Of a stretch of 64,000 bases of DNA, positions 54,051 to 62,640 are shown in pieces. The translations under genes were made by a program, and so were the position numbers. The DNA lies in contig JAFUOY010000025.1 in assembly GCA_017481595.1 (NCBI GenBank), forward strand, positions 1 through 64,000, given 5' to 3'. Position 1 is the first letter of the stretch. Every line of letters starts with the position of its first letter. The notes under the pieces were generated by a model that saw nothing but the letters and a program-made list of their open reading frames with translations, did no database searches and was not told where the DNA came from. The DNA comes from Clostridia bacterium. GTDB lineage: Bacteria > Bacillota > Clostridia > Oscillospirales > CAG-272.

Positions 54051-54183
54051 AAAAATGGCAATTTCTGTAAAAAGAGGGCTTAACCCTTGATTTGCTTGAC
54101 TTTTGTCGTTTTTTGCGATTATTTTAGGCAAAGACCTATTATTCCTGACTTTGGTGAAAATGACGAAATTTATGCTTTTACTA

Positions 54184-54231
54184 CAATATCTTGATTTTGG
54201 ACTTGACTATTGGCACAAGATATGGTAGAAT
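54184..54231 (+). promoter_or_regulatory. nrdD promoter with paired NrdR-box-like sites
   Basis: The promoter is TTGACT (54203-54208), 17-base spacer, TAGAAT (54226-54231). One box (core CAATATCTTG, 54184-54193) lies just upstream and another (core CAAGATATGG, 54216-54225) fills the end of the spacer. Their centres are 32 bases apart, about three turns, which is the spacing typical of NrdR sites. A further similar box (CAATATTGTG, 54252-54261) lies downstream. NrdR represses ribonucleotide reductase genes when dATP is high. Confidence 0.6.
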
Positions 54232-54302
54232 ACCTATGACAAAAATTCAGACAATATTGTGCATCGGGATTCTGAAAATTGCATCCTTGATTTATTTAAA
54301 TT

Positions 54303-54404
54303 CGGCAAAATTATTTGCCGATTTTCTTAGGTAAAGTATCTTTTTATGATTCTTAGCACACCATTTTTAAAGCACCTCGAAGTTAAAAAATTGCGGTGCT
54401 TTTA
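54303..54404 (+). other. Structured leader of nrdD with two terminator-like hairpins
   Basis: In the roughly 210-base leader, CGGCAAA / TTTGCCG (54303-54320) is followed by ATTTTCTT, and AAAGCACC / GGTGCTTT (54369-54402) by TATTA. Either could terminate or stabilise the transcript before the nrdD start at 54447. I do not recognise a riboswitch. Confidence 0.45.
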
Positions 54405-54446
54405 TTATCCCCAAAAATAGATATATATGAAGAAAGGAAGACAGCT

Positions 54447-56624
54447 ATGAAGATTATTAAAAGAAGCGGCGAAGAAGTTATTTTTGATATAAACAAGATA
54501 ATTGTTGCTATCCGTAAGGCGAATGAAAGCGTTGCTACAGCAGAGCAGATGAGTGAGCTTCAGATAAAGCTCATTGCAGAAAACGTAGAGAAGAAATGCG
54601 CTAAGGTTACCCGTTCATTAAGCGTTGAAGAGATACAGGATATCGTTGAGGACCAGATAATGGGTCAGAGAGCCTTTGCGGTTGCAAGAAAATATATCAC
54701 CTACAGATATAACAGAGCTCTTATCAGAAAAGCAAACACAACAGACGAACAGATCCTTTCCCTTATTGAATGTAATAATGAGGAGGTTAAGCAGGAAAAC
54801 TCCAATAAAAACCCCACGGTCAACAGCGTTCAGCGTGACTATATGGCGGGTGAGGTTAGTAAGGATATTACTAAGAGAATCTTGCTCTCTCCCGATATTG
54901 TTGAGGCTCACGATCAGGGACTTATCCACTTCCACGATGCAGACTACTTTGCGCAGCATATGCACAACTGTGACCTCGTTAACCTTGAGGATATGCTTCA
55001 GAACGGTACGGTTATCAGCGGTACAATGATTGAAAAGCCCCATAGCTTTTCAACCGCTTGTAATATTGCTACTCAGATAATTGCCCAGGTTGCCAGCTCT
55101 CAGTACGGCGGACAGAGTATAAGCTTGACTCACCTTGCTCCCTTTGTTAACGTAAGCCGTGAAAAGATAAGAAAAGACGTTATTGAGGAGCTTGCAACTG
55201 CAGGCGCTGAAGTAAATGACGACGTTGTAAGCAAGATTACAGAAAAGAGAGTAAGAGACGAGATAAAGAGAGGCGTACAGACAATTCAGTATCAGGTAGT
55301 TACTCTTATGACCACCAACGGTCAGGCTCCCTTTATTACCGTATTTATGTATCTTAATGAAACAAACGATCCTCAGACAAAGCACGACCTTGCTCTTATC
55401 ATTGAGGAAATGTTGGAGCAGCGTATCGTAGGCGTTAAGAATGAGGCAGGAGTTTATATCACTCCCGCATTCCCCAAGCTTATTTACGTTCTTGAGGAGG
55501 ATAATATAAGAGAGGATTCTCCTTATTGGTACCTTACTGAGCTTGCTGCTAAATGTACCGCTAAGCGTATGGTTCCCGACTATATCTCCGAAAAGGTAAT
55601 GCTTAAGGCTAAAATAGACAAAAACGGAGAAGGCCATTGCTACACTTGTATGGGCTGCCGTTCATTCCTTACTCCTTACGTAAACGAGGCGGGCGAGGCT
55701 CAATATTACGGCAGATTCAACCAGGGCGTTGTAACGGTAAACCTTGTTGATATCGGCTTGAGCGCAAATGAGGATATCGACCTTTTCTGGAAGATATTTG
55801 ACGATAGAATGGAGCTTTGCCACAGAGCTCTCCAGGCAAGACACGAAAGACTTACAGGTACTCTCTCCGACGCCGCTCCCATCCTTTGGCAGCACGGCGC
55901 TCTTGCAAGACTCAAGAAGGGTCAGAAGATAGATAAGCTTCTTCACGGCGGATATTCCACGATTTCCCTTGGCTTTGCAGGTCTTTGGGAGTGCGTATAC
56001 GCTCTTATCGGTAAAAAGCTTACCGAGCCCGAAGGAGAAGAGATGGGTCTTCAGATAATGAAGAAGCTCAACGAGTACACAGCTAAGTGGAAGGCTGCTG
56101 AAAATATAGATTACTCCCTCTACGGCACACCTCTTGAAAGCACGACTTATAAGTTTGCAAAATGCTTGCAGGCTCGCTTCGGCATTATCAAGGGCGTAAC
56201 AGACAGAAACTATATTACAAACAGCTATCATATCCACGTAACAGAGCCCATTGATGCATTCAAGAAGCTTGAAATTGAATCCAAGTTCCAGCTTTTGTCC
56301 CCCGGTGGAGCTATCAGCTACATCGAGGTTCCCAATATGCAGAACAATATTGAGGCTGTAACAGAGGTTATGAAGTTTATCTATGATAACATTATGTATG
56401 CCGAGCTCAATACAAAGAGCGACTACTGTCAGGTTTGCGGATTTGACGGTGAGATCGGTATCGTAACTGACGAAAACGGTAAGCTCCTTTGGGAGTGTCC
56501 CAACTGTCACAACCGTGACCAGTCCAAGATGAACGTAGCGAGAAGAACCTGCGGTTATATCGGTACACAGTATTGGAACCAGGGAAGAACACAGGAGATT
56601 AAGGAAAGAGTATTACATCTTTAA
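54447..56624 (+). CDS. nrdD: Anaerobic (class III) ribonucleoside-triphosphate reductase
   Basis: Makes dNTPs from NTPs with a glycyl radical, an oxygen-sensitive reaction. The 725-residue protein has an N-terminal ATP-cone (about 1-92; MKIIKRSGEEVIFDINKI) for dATP/ATP control. The thiyl-radical cysteine region is CMGCRSF, the zinc site is CQVC...CPNC (about 665-692) and the C-terminal glycyl-radical site is RRTCGYIGTQYWNQGR. The ATG at 54447 follows GAAAGGAAG; in-frame upstream starts fall in the terminator-like hairpin. No nrdG activase adjoins it; a terminator follows, so the activase is elsewhere. Confidence 0.96.
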   Translation: MKIIKRSGEEVIFDINKIIVAIRKANESVATAEQMSELQIKLIAENVEKKCAKVTRSLSVEEIQDIVEDQIMGQRAFAVARKYITYRYNRALIRKANTTDEQILSLIECNNEEVKQENSNKNPTVNSVQRDYMAGEVSKDITKRILLSPDIVEAHDQGLIHFHDADYFAQHMHNCDLVNLEDMLQNGTVISGTMIEKPHSFSTACNIATQIIAQVASSQYGGQSISLTHLAPFVNVSREKIRKDVIEELATAGAEVNDDVVSKITEKRVRDEIKRGVQTIQYQVVTLMTTNGQAPFITVFMYLNETNDPQTKHDLALIIEEMLEQRIVGVKNEAGVYITPAFPKLIYVLEEDNIREDSPYWYLTELAAKCTAKRMVPDYISEKVMLKAKIDKNGEGHCYTCMGCRSFLTPYVNEAGEAQYYGRFNQGVVTVNLVDIGLSANEDIDLFWKIFDDRMELCHRALQARHERLTGTLSDAAPILWQHGALARLKKGQKIDKLLHGGYSTISLGFAGLWECVYALIGKKLTEPEGEEMGLQIMKKLNEYTAKWKAAENIDYSLYGTPLESTTYKFAKCLQARFGIIKGVTDRNYITNSYHIHVTEPIDAFKKLEIESKFQLLSPGGAISYIEVPNMQNNIEAVTEVMKFIYDNIMYAELNTKSDYCQVCGFDGEIGIVTDENGKLLWECPNCHNRDQSKMNVARRTCGYIGTQYWNQGRTQEIKERVLHL

Positions 56625-56631
56625 TATTCAA

Positions 56632-56667
56632 AAGACAGAGAAACAAGATTTCTCTGTCTTTTTTTAT
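56632..56667 (+). terminator. Terminator after nrdD
   Basis: A 14-bp stem AAAAGACAGAGAAA / TTTCTCTGTCTTTT with a 5-base loop, followed by TTT. Confidence 0.9.
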
Positions 56668-56750
56668 GCGAAAAATAATAAATTCTATTGACTATTTTAT
56701 TGCAAAAATATATAATTGTCCTTAGATAAACCTTAAAAGGGGGAATAGGT

Positions 56751-58112
56751 GTGACGGATACATTGGACCTTGATAAAAAAGGTCTTATAAAAAGAATAAT
56801 GCTTTTTACCGTTCCCATTATGCTGCAGGGACTGTTACAAAGCTTATATAATTCAGCCGACCTTGTGGTTGTAGGACGCTTCGCGGGAGAGCTTGCCTTG
56901 TCCTCGGTAGGCGCAACCTCATCCGCATACGCGGTTTTGGTAAATTTGTTTATTGGCGCTTCAGCAGGAGTTGACGTTGTTGCATCTCTTCATTACGGTA
57001 TGAGGGATGATCGTGGCGTAAAGCAGACCATAGATACTGCAGTTATTGCCTCCCCGATTATCGGTATATTGGTTATGATAATGGGTATCTTCCTTACAAG
57101 ACCCATATTGGTTCTTATGAACACGCCTGAGGGCGCGGTGCTTGAGGGCGCGGTAACGTACCTTTCCATAGTAATGATAGGCGTTCCCTTTGCGGTGTTC
57201 TTTAATTTCTGCTCCGCAATTTTAAGGACGTCTGGACAAACTAAGCCTCAGTTTGTATACCTTGCTATTTCGGGCTTGGTAAACGTTGCTCTTAATCTTA
57301 TTCTCGTAATAGTATTTCATATGGGCGTTATCGGTGTTGCCGTTGGTACGGTGGCATCACAGGTGCTTTCAGCTATTCTTATATTTATCAAGCTTTTAAG
57401 ATCAAAGGGACTTTTCTCCTTCTCGTTCAAGGATATTGCCTTTTCGGGTAAAAAGCTGTTGAGAATACTTTCTATCGGTATTCCCGCAGGAATACAAGGC
57501 TCGCTTTTTAGTATTTCCAACGCGTTTTTGCAGTCGGGCGTAAACTCCTTTGGAGAGCTTGCCATAGCGGGAAGCACGGCTACCGCCAATATAGAAGGAC
57601 TTTTGTACGTAATGGTTTCCTCCTTCCAGAGCGCCGCCACTACCTTTACAGGTATATATATGGGCGCAGGTAAGATAAGAAAGGTAAAGCACGTATTTTT
57701 CACCGTTGTAGGCTTGTCCGCCATAACGGGAATCATTCTCGGTCTTAGCGCCTTTGCTTTTGGTAAAAACCTTATTTCCATATTTATCGTAGATAATCCC
57801 GTTGCTATACAGTACGGATACGACAGACTTAAGATAACCTTCCCCATATATTTCCTTGCGGGACTTATGGGTACACTGCCGGGATGCGTAAGAGGAATGG
57901 GTCACAGTATAGCCCCAACCATTATAAGCCTGCTCGGCGCTTGCGGATTACGTATCTTGTGGATATATACCGTCTTTGCCGCATATCCCTCAATTACAGT
58001 TTTGTACCTCATCCATCCCATCTCCTGGATCGTAACCACAACCGCGCTTATAATATGCTTTGCGATATTTTACAAAAAAGAGAAGAAAAGATTTGATTTA
58101 ATTACAACCTAA
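56751..58112 (+). CDS. MATE-family multidrug/metabolite exporter
   Basis: Cation-coupled antiporter of the MATE/MOP superfamily, 453 residues with 12 predicted TM helices in two homologous halves. Typical segments are IMLQGLLQSLYNSADLVVVGRFAG near the N-terminus, LRTSGQTKPQF at the end of helix 4 and the mirror IGIPAGIQGSLFSISN in the second half. A GTG start follows AAAGGGGGAA. It is alone between terminators. The substrate cannot be told; drug export should not be assumed. Confidence 0.92.
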   Translation: MTDTLDLDKKGLIKRIMLFTVPIMLQGLLQSLYNSADLVVVGRFAGELALSSVGATSSAYAVLVNLFIGASAGVDVVASLHYGMRDDRGVKQTIDTAVIASPIIGILVMIMGIFLTRPILVLMNTPEGAVLEGAVTYLSIVMIGVPFAVFFNFCSAILRTSGQTKPQFVYLAISGLVNVALNLILVIVFHMGVIGVAVGTVASQVLSAILIFIKLLRSKGLFSFSFKDIAFSGKKLLRILSIGIPAGIQGSLFSISNAFLQSGVNSFGELAIAGSTATANIEGLLYVMVSSFQSAATTFTGIYMGAGKIRKVKHVFFTVVGLSAITGIILGLSAFAFGKNLISIFIVDNPVAIQYGYDRLKITFPIYFLAGLMGTLPGCVRGMGHSIAPTIISLLGACGLRILWIYTVFAAYPSITVLYLIHPISWIVTTTALIICFAIFYKKEKKRFDLITT

Positions 58113-58138
58113 AAAAAGAGGCAATTGCCTCTTTTTTT
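58111..58138. terminator. Perfect palindromic bidirectional terminator
   Basis: AAAAAAAGAGGCAA and its exact reverse complement abut as a 28-base palindrome, overlapping the end of the MATE gene and the stop of the convergent phosphoesterase gene. Confidence 0.85.
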
Positions 58139-59009
58139 ATTCTGATTTTAATTCTATTGTAAGTATTTCGGGTCTGTTGAATATACGAATGGGAATCTGA
58201 CTGTTTCCTATACCGCGGCTGATTATCATTGTAGTATTTTCCTCCGTAAACACTCCCTCGTCATATTTCGGCATAAATCCCTGATAGGGAATATATATGG
58301 CTCCAACGTAGGGAATACGGATCTGTCCACCGTGGGCGTGACCGCTTAATACAAGCTCCGCGCCGCAATCCACGTAGTAATCAAAATATTCGGGGCGGTG
58401 TCCGAGAAGAACGGTATAGCAGTCGTCATCACCCAACTTTTCAAGCTCTGTGATCAAATATAAGTGGGTGTAGCTGTACTCACTGTGAAGATGCTCATAC
58501 TCCTTCATACTATGGGCAAAGGGATCGTCAAGACCGCTTATTCTGATCCTTTCACCGTCCTTTTCTATGTATCTGCTATCATTTTCAAGAACGGTTACAC
58601 CTTGCTCTATCATAGCGGATTTAAGAGCTTCATATTCCTCGGGAACCAATGGCTCGTGATTGCCCGTTATGTAGTAACAGGGCGCGATCTTAACGGCTTC
58701 TTTGGTAAAGTCCAACGCAACCTCAACGTCAGTTCTTCTGTTATCGATAAGATCTCCGGTTATAACGATAATGTCGGGCTCTGCTTTCTTAAGACTCTTA
58801 ATAAGCCTTCTGTTATTTATTCCTATTTGCGTATTGTGAAGGTCGGAAACCTGTACTATTCGAAATCCGTCAAAGCTATTTGGTATATCCTTGTGAGTTA
58901 CTGTATAGTTATTTGACTCAAGCGATTTGTTTCCCCATATTAAAAACGCAATAAGAAAAACTAAAATTCCTAAAAAAACAAATAAGGCGATCTTCTTTTT
59001 CTTCGTCAT
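58137..59009 (-). CDS. Membrane-anchored metallophosphoesterase
   Basis: A 290-residue calcineurin-like phosphoesterase with an N-terminal basic/TM anchor (TKKKKIALFVFLGILVFLIAF). The full metal-binding motif set is present: VSDLHN, TGDLIDNR, TGNHE, LGHRPE and SGHAHGGQ (about 45-245). The arrangement matches YkuE/YaeI-type enzymes; some are lipid phosphatases (UDP-diacylglucosamine hydrolase-like), but the substrate is unknown. The start at 59009 is 22 codons inside a longer frame and is chosen because CGGGGGAT precedes it. The catalytic domain probably lies outside the membrane. Confidence 0.88.
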   Translation of the reverse strand: MTKKKKIALFVFLGILVFLIAFLIWGNKSLESNNYTVTHKDIPNSFDGFRIVQVSDLHNTQIGINNRRLIKSLKKAEPDIIVITGDLIDNRRTDVEVALDFTKEAVKIAPCYYITGNHEPLVPEEYEALKSAMIEQGVTVLENDSRYIEKDGERIRISGLDDPFAHSMKEYEHLHSEYSYTHLYLITELEKLGDDDCYTVLLGHRPEYFDYYVDCGAELVLSGHAHGGQIRIPYVGAIYIPYQGFMPKYDEGVFTEENTTMIISRGIGNSQIPIRIFNRPEILTIELKSE

Positions 59010-59046
59010 AGCATATCCCCCGTATACTCCAAATTCTGTCACTATA

Positions 59047-59075
59047 ATTGTAACATAAAAAATATTTGGTTGCAA
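59047..59075 (-). promoter_or_regulatory. Promoter of the phosphoesterase gene
   Basis: On the minus strand: TTGCAA, 17-base spacer, TACAAT. Confidence 0.6.
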
Positions 59076-59148
59076 TACCAGATTTTGAAGAGATTTATTT
59101 TTTTATTAACTCAACCACAGGTTGCATTACAGGTCGAAAAACAAGTTA

Positions 59149-59177
59149 TTGTTTTGGCATTTGACGTGTGTTATAAT
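59149..59177 (+). promoter_or_regulatory. Promoter of XRE-TPR copy 2
   Basis: TTGTTT, 17-base spacer, perfect TATAAT, about 40 bases before the start. Confidence 0.6.
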
Positions 59178-59219
59178 AATATCAGAATCCGGATTCAATA
59201 AATTTAAGAGGTGATTCTA

Positions 59220-60269
59220 ATGACCATAGGTGAAAAAATTAAAGAATTACGAAAAAAGAATGATTTGACACAGGAGAAGCTTGCAGACTTCCTTTGCGTC
59301 TCCTATCAAGCGGTTTCAAAATGGGAGTGCGGATTGTCAAGTCCCGATATCTTGCTGATTGGACCTTTAACAAAATTGTTTCATGTTTCTGCTGATGAAT
59401 TGCTTGGCTTGAAAAATGACGGTATAGATTCACGCCGAGAAGAGCTTGAGCATGCTGAACGTGAAACGTGGAAAAGCGGTGATCTTGCCAAAAGATATGA
59501 GATTTCTTGTACTGCTGTGGCAGAGTTTCCCGGGGAAATGAAATATCTTAATTGGCTTGCGTGGTGTGAAGCTATGCGTTCTTTTGATTTCAAGGATGAT
59601 AAAGATTATATTGCAGAACAGGAAAAAGCGATCAAACATTTTGCTACTGTTATAGAAAATACAACAGATACGAAGATTAAAACAAGTGCGGTACAAGGTA
59701 TTGTGCAGTATCTTTGCTTTAGAGGAAAGTACGATGAGGCGAAAAAATACGCTGAAATGTATCCAAACAGCAACGGTGTAAGTAAAGAACGTGTTCTTTT
59801 GGATTGCTTACGAGGGGAAGAAAAAATTAAGCATTATCAAAAGATGTTGGCGAATATGCTGTCAGAAATATTGAATCATATAGGCGATGGTAATTTAGAG
59901 GCTTGCGAAGCACAGGAGAAAATAATAAATGCGATAATTACAGACGGTAATTATCTCTATTACAATGGTTATCTCGCACATAATTATCGCAAAAGAGCAG
60001 CCATATATACATCAAACGGAGAATATGAAAAGGCTGTTTGTCATTTACAGAAAGCTCTTGAATATGCGATAGCCGCCGATGATTCTGATAGAGAAAATAC
60101 TGTTTATCGCTTTACAACTCCTTTTCTCAATCAACTGGAATTTAATCCCGATGATTTTTGGAGAACGGGTGGGACAAAATATGTACAAGATTTTTATGAA
60201 GCTATTAAAGGCACTCCTTTTGACAAGTTACATTCCAGAGAAGATTTTAAGCATCTTTTTAACATCTAA
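59220..60269 (+). CDS. XRE-family regulator with TPR-like helical domain (copy 2)
   Basis: A 349-residue protein with an N-terminal helix-turn-helix (about 4-60; LTQEKLADFLCVSYQAVSKWECGLSSPD) and a long helical region with TPR-like units (YNGYLAHNYRKRAAIYTSNGEYEKAVCHLQKALEYA). It shares domain plan, length class and AT-rich codon use with 32471-33556, and both have a hairpin just past the stop with a TGATGTT-containing loop. The ATG follows GAGGTG at good spacing. Targets and any peptide ligand are unknown. It looks acquired relative to the flanking core genes. Confidence 0.8.
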   Translation: MTIGEKIKELRKKNDLTQEKLADFLCVSYQAVSKWECGLSSPDILLIGPLTKLFHVSADELLGLKNDGIDSRREELEHAERETWKSGDLAKRYEISCTAVAEFPGEMKYLNWLAWCEAMRSFDFKDDKDYIAEQEKAIKHFATVIENTTDTKIKTSAVQGIVQYLCFRGKYDEAKKYAEMYPNSNGVSKERVLLDCLRGEEKIKHYQKMLANMLSEILNHIGDGNLEACEAQEKIINAIITDGNYLYYNGYLAHNYRKRAAIYTSNGEYEKAVCHLQKALEYAIAADDSDRENTVYRFTTPFLNQLEFNPDDFWRTGGTKYVQDFYEAIKGTPFDKLHSREDFKHLFNI

Positions 60270-60374
60270 CCATTGCCTCGCCTTTTGATGTTCCGACGGG
60301 TCACGGCGAGTCATGAACCACGAACCCCATTTATGCAAAGCATAAAGTGGTGTTGAGTAATGCGAAATAGTTTA

Positions 60375-60416
60375 CCAACAAAAAGAGGCAACCGATTGGT
60401 TGCCTCTTTTTGTTGG
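60375..60416. terminator. Long perfect hairpin, probable terminator
   Basis: A 19-bp uninterrupted stem from CCAACAAAAAGAGGCAACC with loop GATT. The internal T-run on either strand allows bidirectional termination. It is stronger than most terminators here. The rest of the 410-base gap (60270-60679) holds a second hairpin (60277-60310), a TTTATGC / GCATAAA stem (60330-60346) and the promoter below; no credible gene. Confidence 0.75.
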
Positions 60417-60609
60417 TGGACTGAAATATTAAAGTTCCGAACATAACATTATAACTGATAGTGGAGTCAATGGGGTGCTGCTTTTTTGTTACTATGCTTG
60501 TCTCTTTTGCCTTGAACGAAACATATAAGTCGTTTTTATTTTTCAAGTCAATTTGAACAAAGCTCTGCCAACAGTAGATATTTACAGTTTCAGCACTCTT
60601 ATCTGTCGG

Positions 60610-60638
60610 TTGACAACTAAGTATAATTAAGATATAAT
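60610..60638 (+). promoter_or_regulatory. Perfect sigma-A promoter of the HTH-kinase/murQ operon
   Basis: TTGACA, 17-base spacer, TATAAT, 41 bases before the start codon. A perfect promoter suggests the operon depends on a repressor for control. Confidence 0.85.
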
Positions 60639-60679
60639 TGATTTAAAGGTATACTGTGAGTAGGGAAAGGTGAGAAAAT

Positions 60680-61810
60680 ATGCCAAATAAAAACGATTAT
60701 GAAAAAGCCTTTTCGATAAATGTGCGCAGGCTACGCAAGAAGCTTAATATAACACAAAAATCATTAGCGGATGCTATAGGATATTCAGAAAAAACAGTAA
60801 GTAAATGGGAAACTGAGGGAAGCGTTCCGTCTATAGAGGCGCTTTTTAGAGTAGCTAATATTTTTCGTGTGAGTATATTGGAGCTATTTAGATGTGATGA
60901 GGCTACATATTATTTGGGAATTGATGGAGGCGGAACTAAAACAGAGTTTGCATTGTCAGATTCCAATGGTAAGATAGTTTGCCGACTTTTTATGGATGGA
61001 TGCAATCCCAATACCGTGGGTATAGAGAGGACGAAGCGCATAATCGAGGATGGTATTATTCAAGCGTGTAAGGATGTTCCTCTTTCGTCTGTAGTGGTGT
61101 ATGCGGGAATTGCAGGTTGCGCATCCGAAATCTATGCAGATGAAATTAAGACTATGCTTGAAAAAATGTCCTTTGCCGCCTTTGATGTGGGCAGTGATAA
61201 TAACAACATCATTGCTGCCGGACTTGGTAATAATGAGGGCATTACTATGATTCTCGGAACAGGAATATGCTCTTACGTGGTTAAAAAGGAAGAAACAAAA
61301 AGAATTGCAGGCTGGGGCTATTTATTCGATAATGGCGGAAGCGCGTTTCATATTGGCAGGGATGCCATAAACGCCTATTTTTCCGCATATGACGGAACAG
61401 GCGAGGAAACAACCTTGGTACAAAGGATAAAGCAAACCTTTGGCTATTCAAACGAAGAGCTTCTTAAGTATTTATACAGTGGTGGAAACAAACTGGTGTC
61501 TTCATACGCTATGTACGTTTTTGAGGAGGCTGAAAAGGGAGATACGGTATCTGTTTCTATACTTAAAAAACACATAGCTGAAATTGCCAGACTTGTCCGT
61601 GCTTCACTTTCTCATTTTTCAGACTATGATAAGAAAATTCCCGTAATTCTTGGCGGTGGATTGACTAACCAAGCGTTATTGCTTCCATATCTTTTGGACG
61701 AGCTTGGTGATGATATAAAAAGCTGCAGTATTCAGGTTTTGGACGTTCCACCCGTTAACGGAGCTTTGGAGCTGGCTAAGGCTCTTTGGAGGAAAAGGAA
61801 TAATGAGTGA
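60680..61810 (+). CDS. XRE DNA-binding domain fused to a MurK/NagK-like sugar kinase
   Basis: A 376-residue two-domain protein. Residues about 8-70 are a Cro/CI-type helix-turn-helix (ITQKSLADAIGYSEKTVSKWE). Residues about 77-372 are a BadF/BadG/HgdA-type actin-fold kinase with phosphate-1 loop LGIDGGGTKTEF (79-90), the ILGTGICSYVV phosphate-2 loop, GWGYLFDNGGSAFHIG and IPVILGGGLTNQ. Kinases of this group phosphorylate GlcNAc or MurNAc. The fusion suggests a kinase that binds DNA and senses its own sugar, analogous in logic to ROK NagC/Mlc but built from other parts. It overlaps murQ by 8 bases. GGAAAGGTG is the ribosome-binding site. Confidence 0.85.
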   Translation: MPNKNDYEKAFSINVRRLRKKLNITQKSLADAIGYSEKTVSKWETEGSVPSIEALFRVANIFRVSILELFRCDEATYYLGIDGGGTKTEFALSDSNGKIVCRLFMDGCNPNTVGIERTKRIIEDGIIQACKDVPLSSVVVYAGIAGCASEIYADEIKTMLEKMSFAAFDVGSDNNNIIAAGLGNNEGITMILGTGICSYVVKKEETKRIAGWGYLFDNGGSAFHIGRDAINAYFSAYDGTGEETTLVQRIKQTFGYSNEELLKYLYSGGNKLVSSYAMYVFEEAEKGDTVSVSILKKHIAEIARLVRASLSHFSDYDKKIPVILGGGLTNQALLLPYLLDELGDDIKSCSIQVLDVPPVNGALELAKALWRKRNNE

Positions 61811-62618
61811 GCAAAAAATGTTAAAAACGGAGATGCGAAATCCCGATACCACTAATATAGACCGTATGACAACTGCTGGGATGCTTGAGTGCATTCAAAG
61901 GGAAAACGAAAATGCGGTGTTTTCCGTAAGAAAAGCACTTAGCGAAATTGAAATTGCCTGTGATATAATTGCAGAAAAGCTATCGCAGGGCGGTAGGCTT
62001 ATCTATATCGGAGCAGGAACCTCGGGCAGACTTGGCGTTTTGGATGCTACCGAATGTCCGCCCACCTTTGGAGTGCCAAGAGATATGGTGATCGGTATTA
62101 TTGCAGGTGGCGAAAAATGTATGTTTCAAGCCGCCGAGAGGGAAGAGGATAATTATGAAAGCGGTATCAAGGATTTAAAGGACAAGCAGCTTACCAAAAA
62201 CGATGTGGTTGTCGGAATTTCCGCATCGGGAAATGCGCAGTACGTAATAGGCGCTATTAACTATGCAAACGAGCTTGGCTGTGAAACAGTAGGAATTACC
62301 TCTAATGAGAATACTCTTATAACTAAATGTGCAAAGGTTTCAATTATATCAGATACAGGAGCAGAGGTTATTACAGGCTCCACGCGAATGAAGGCAGGCA
62401 CTGCACAGAAAATAATTTTGAATATGCTCTCCACGGTTGCAATGATAAAGCTTGGTAACGTCTATGAAAATATGATGATAAACTTACGCCCGACAAACGA
62501 AAAGCTTAAAAATCGTATGATAAAAATTGTTACCGAAATCATCGGTGTAAATGAGGAAGAGGCAGAGAAATTACTTGAAAAATCAGATTGGAATATAAGA
62601 AAGGCTGTTCAAAAATAA
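61803..62618 (+). CDS. murQ: N-acetylmuramic acid 6-phosphate etherase
   Basis: Splits the lactyl ether of MurNAc-6-phosphate to GlcNAc-6-phosphate and lactate in wall recycling. The 271-residue SIS-domain protein has the opening TEMRNPDTTNIDRM, GRLIYIGAGTSGRLGVLDATECPPTFG (about 61-87, with the catalytic Glu in DATE), VVGISASGNAQYV, GITSN and ITGSTRMKAGTAQK. It is about 25-30 residues shorter than E. coli MurQ at the C-terminus. Coupled to the upstream kinase by overlap; together they would process MurNAc as in the murQ-murK pair of Clostridium acetobutylicum. Confidence 0.95.
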   Translation: MSEQKMLKTEMRNPDTTNIDRMTTAGMLECIQRENENAVFSVRKALSEIEIACDIIAEKLSQGGRLIYIGAGTSGRLGVLDATECPPTFGVPRDMVIGIIAGGEKCMFQAAEREEDNYESGIKDLKDKQLTKNDVVVGISASGNAQYVIGAINYANELGCETVGITSNENTLITKCAKVSIISDTGAEVITGSTRMKAGTAQKIILNMLSTVAMIKLGNVYENMMINLRPTNEKLKNRMIKIVTEIIGVNEEEAEKLLEKSDWNIRKAVQK

Positions 62619-62640
62619 CAAATCAGAAAAGAGATTTAAT

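Noticed and set aside
53898..54131. A 77-codon minus-strand frame between the secA operon and nrdD
   Set aside because: It covers a terminator and NrdR-like sites, lacks a ribosome-binding site and has no coding character.
56690..56716. TTGACT ... TATAAT as the MATE gene promoter
   Set aside because: The spacer is only 15 bases; a TTGCAA-N17-TAGATA alternative at 56700-56728 is equally weak, so neither was listed.
60331..60546. A 71-codon minus-strand frame in the gap before the HTH-kinase gene
   Set aside because: It runs through the 19-bp hairpin, has a non-ATG start and no ribosome-binding site; possibly a decayed fragment but not a supported gene.
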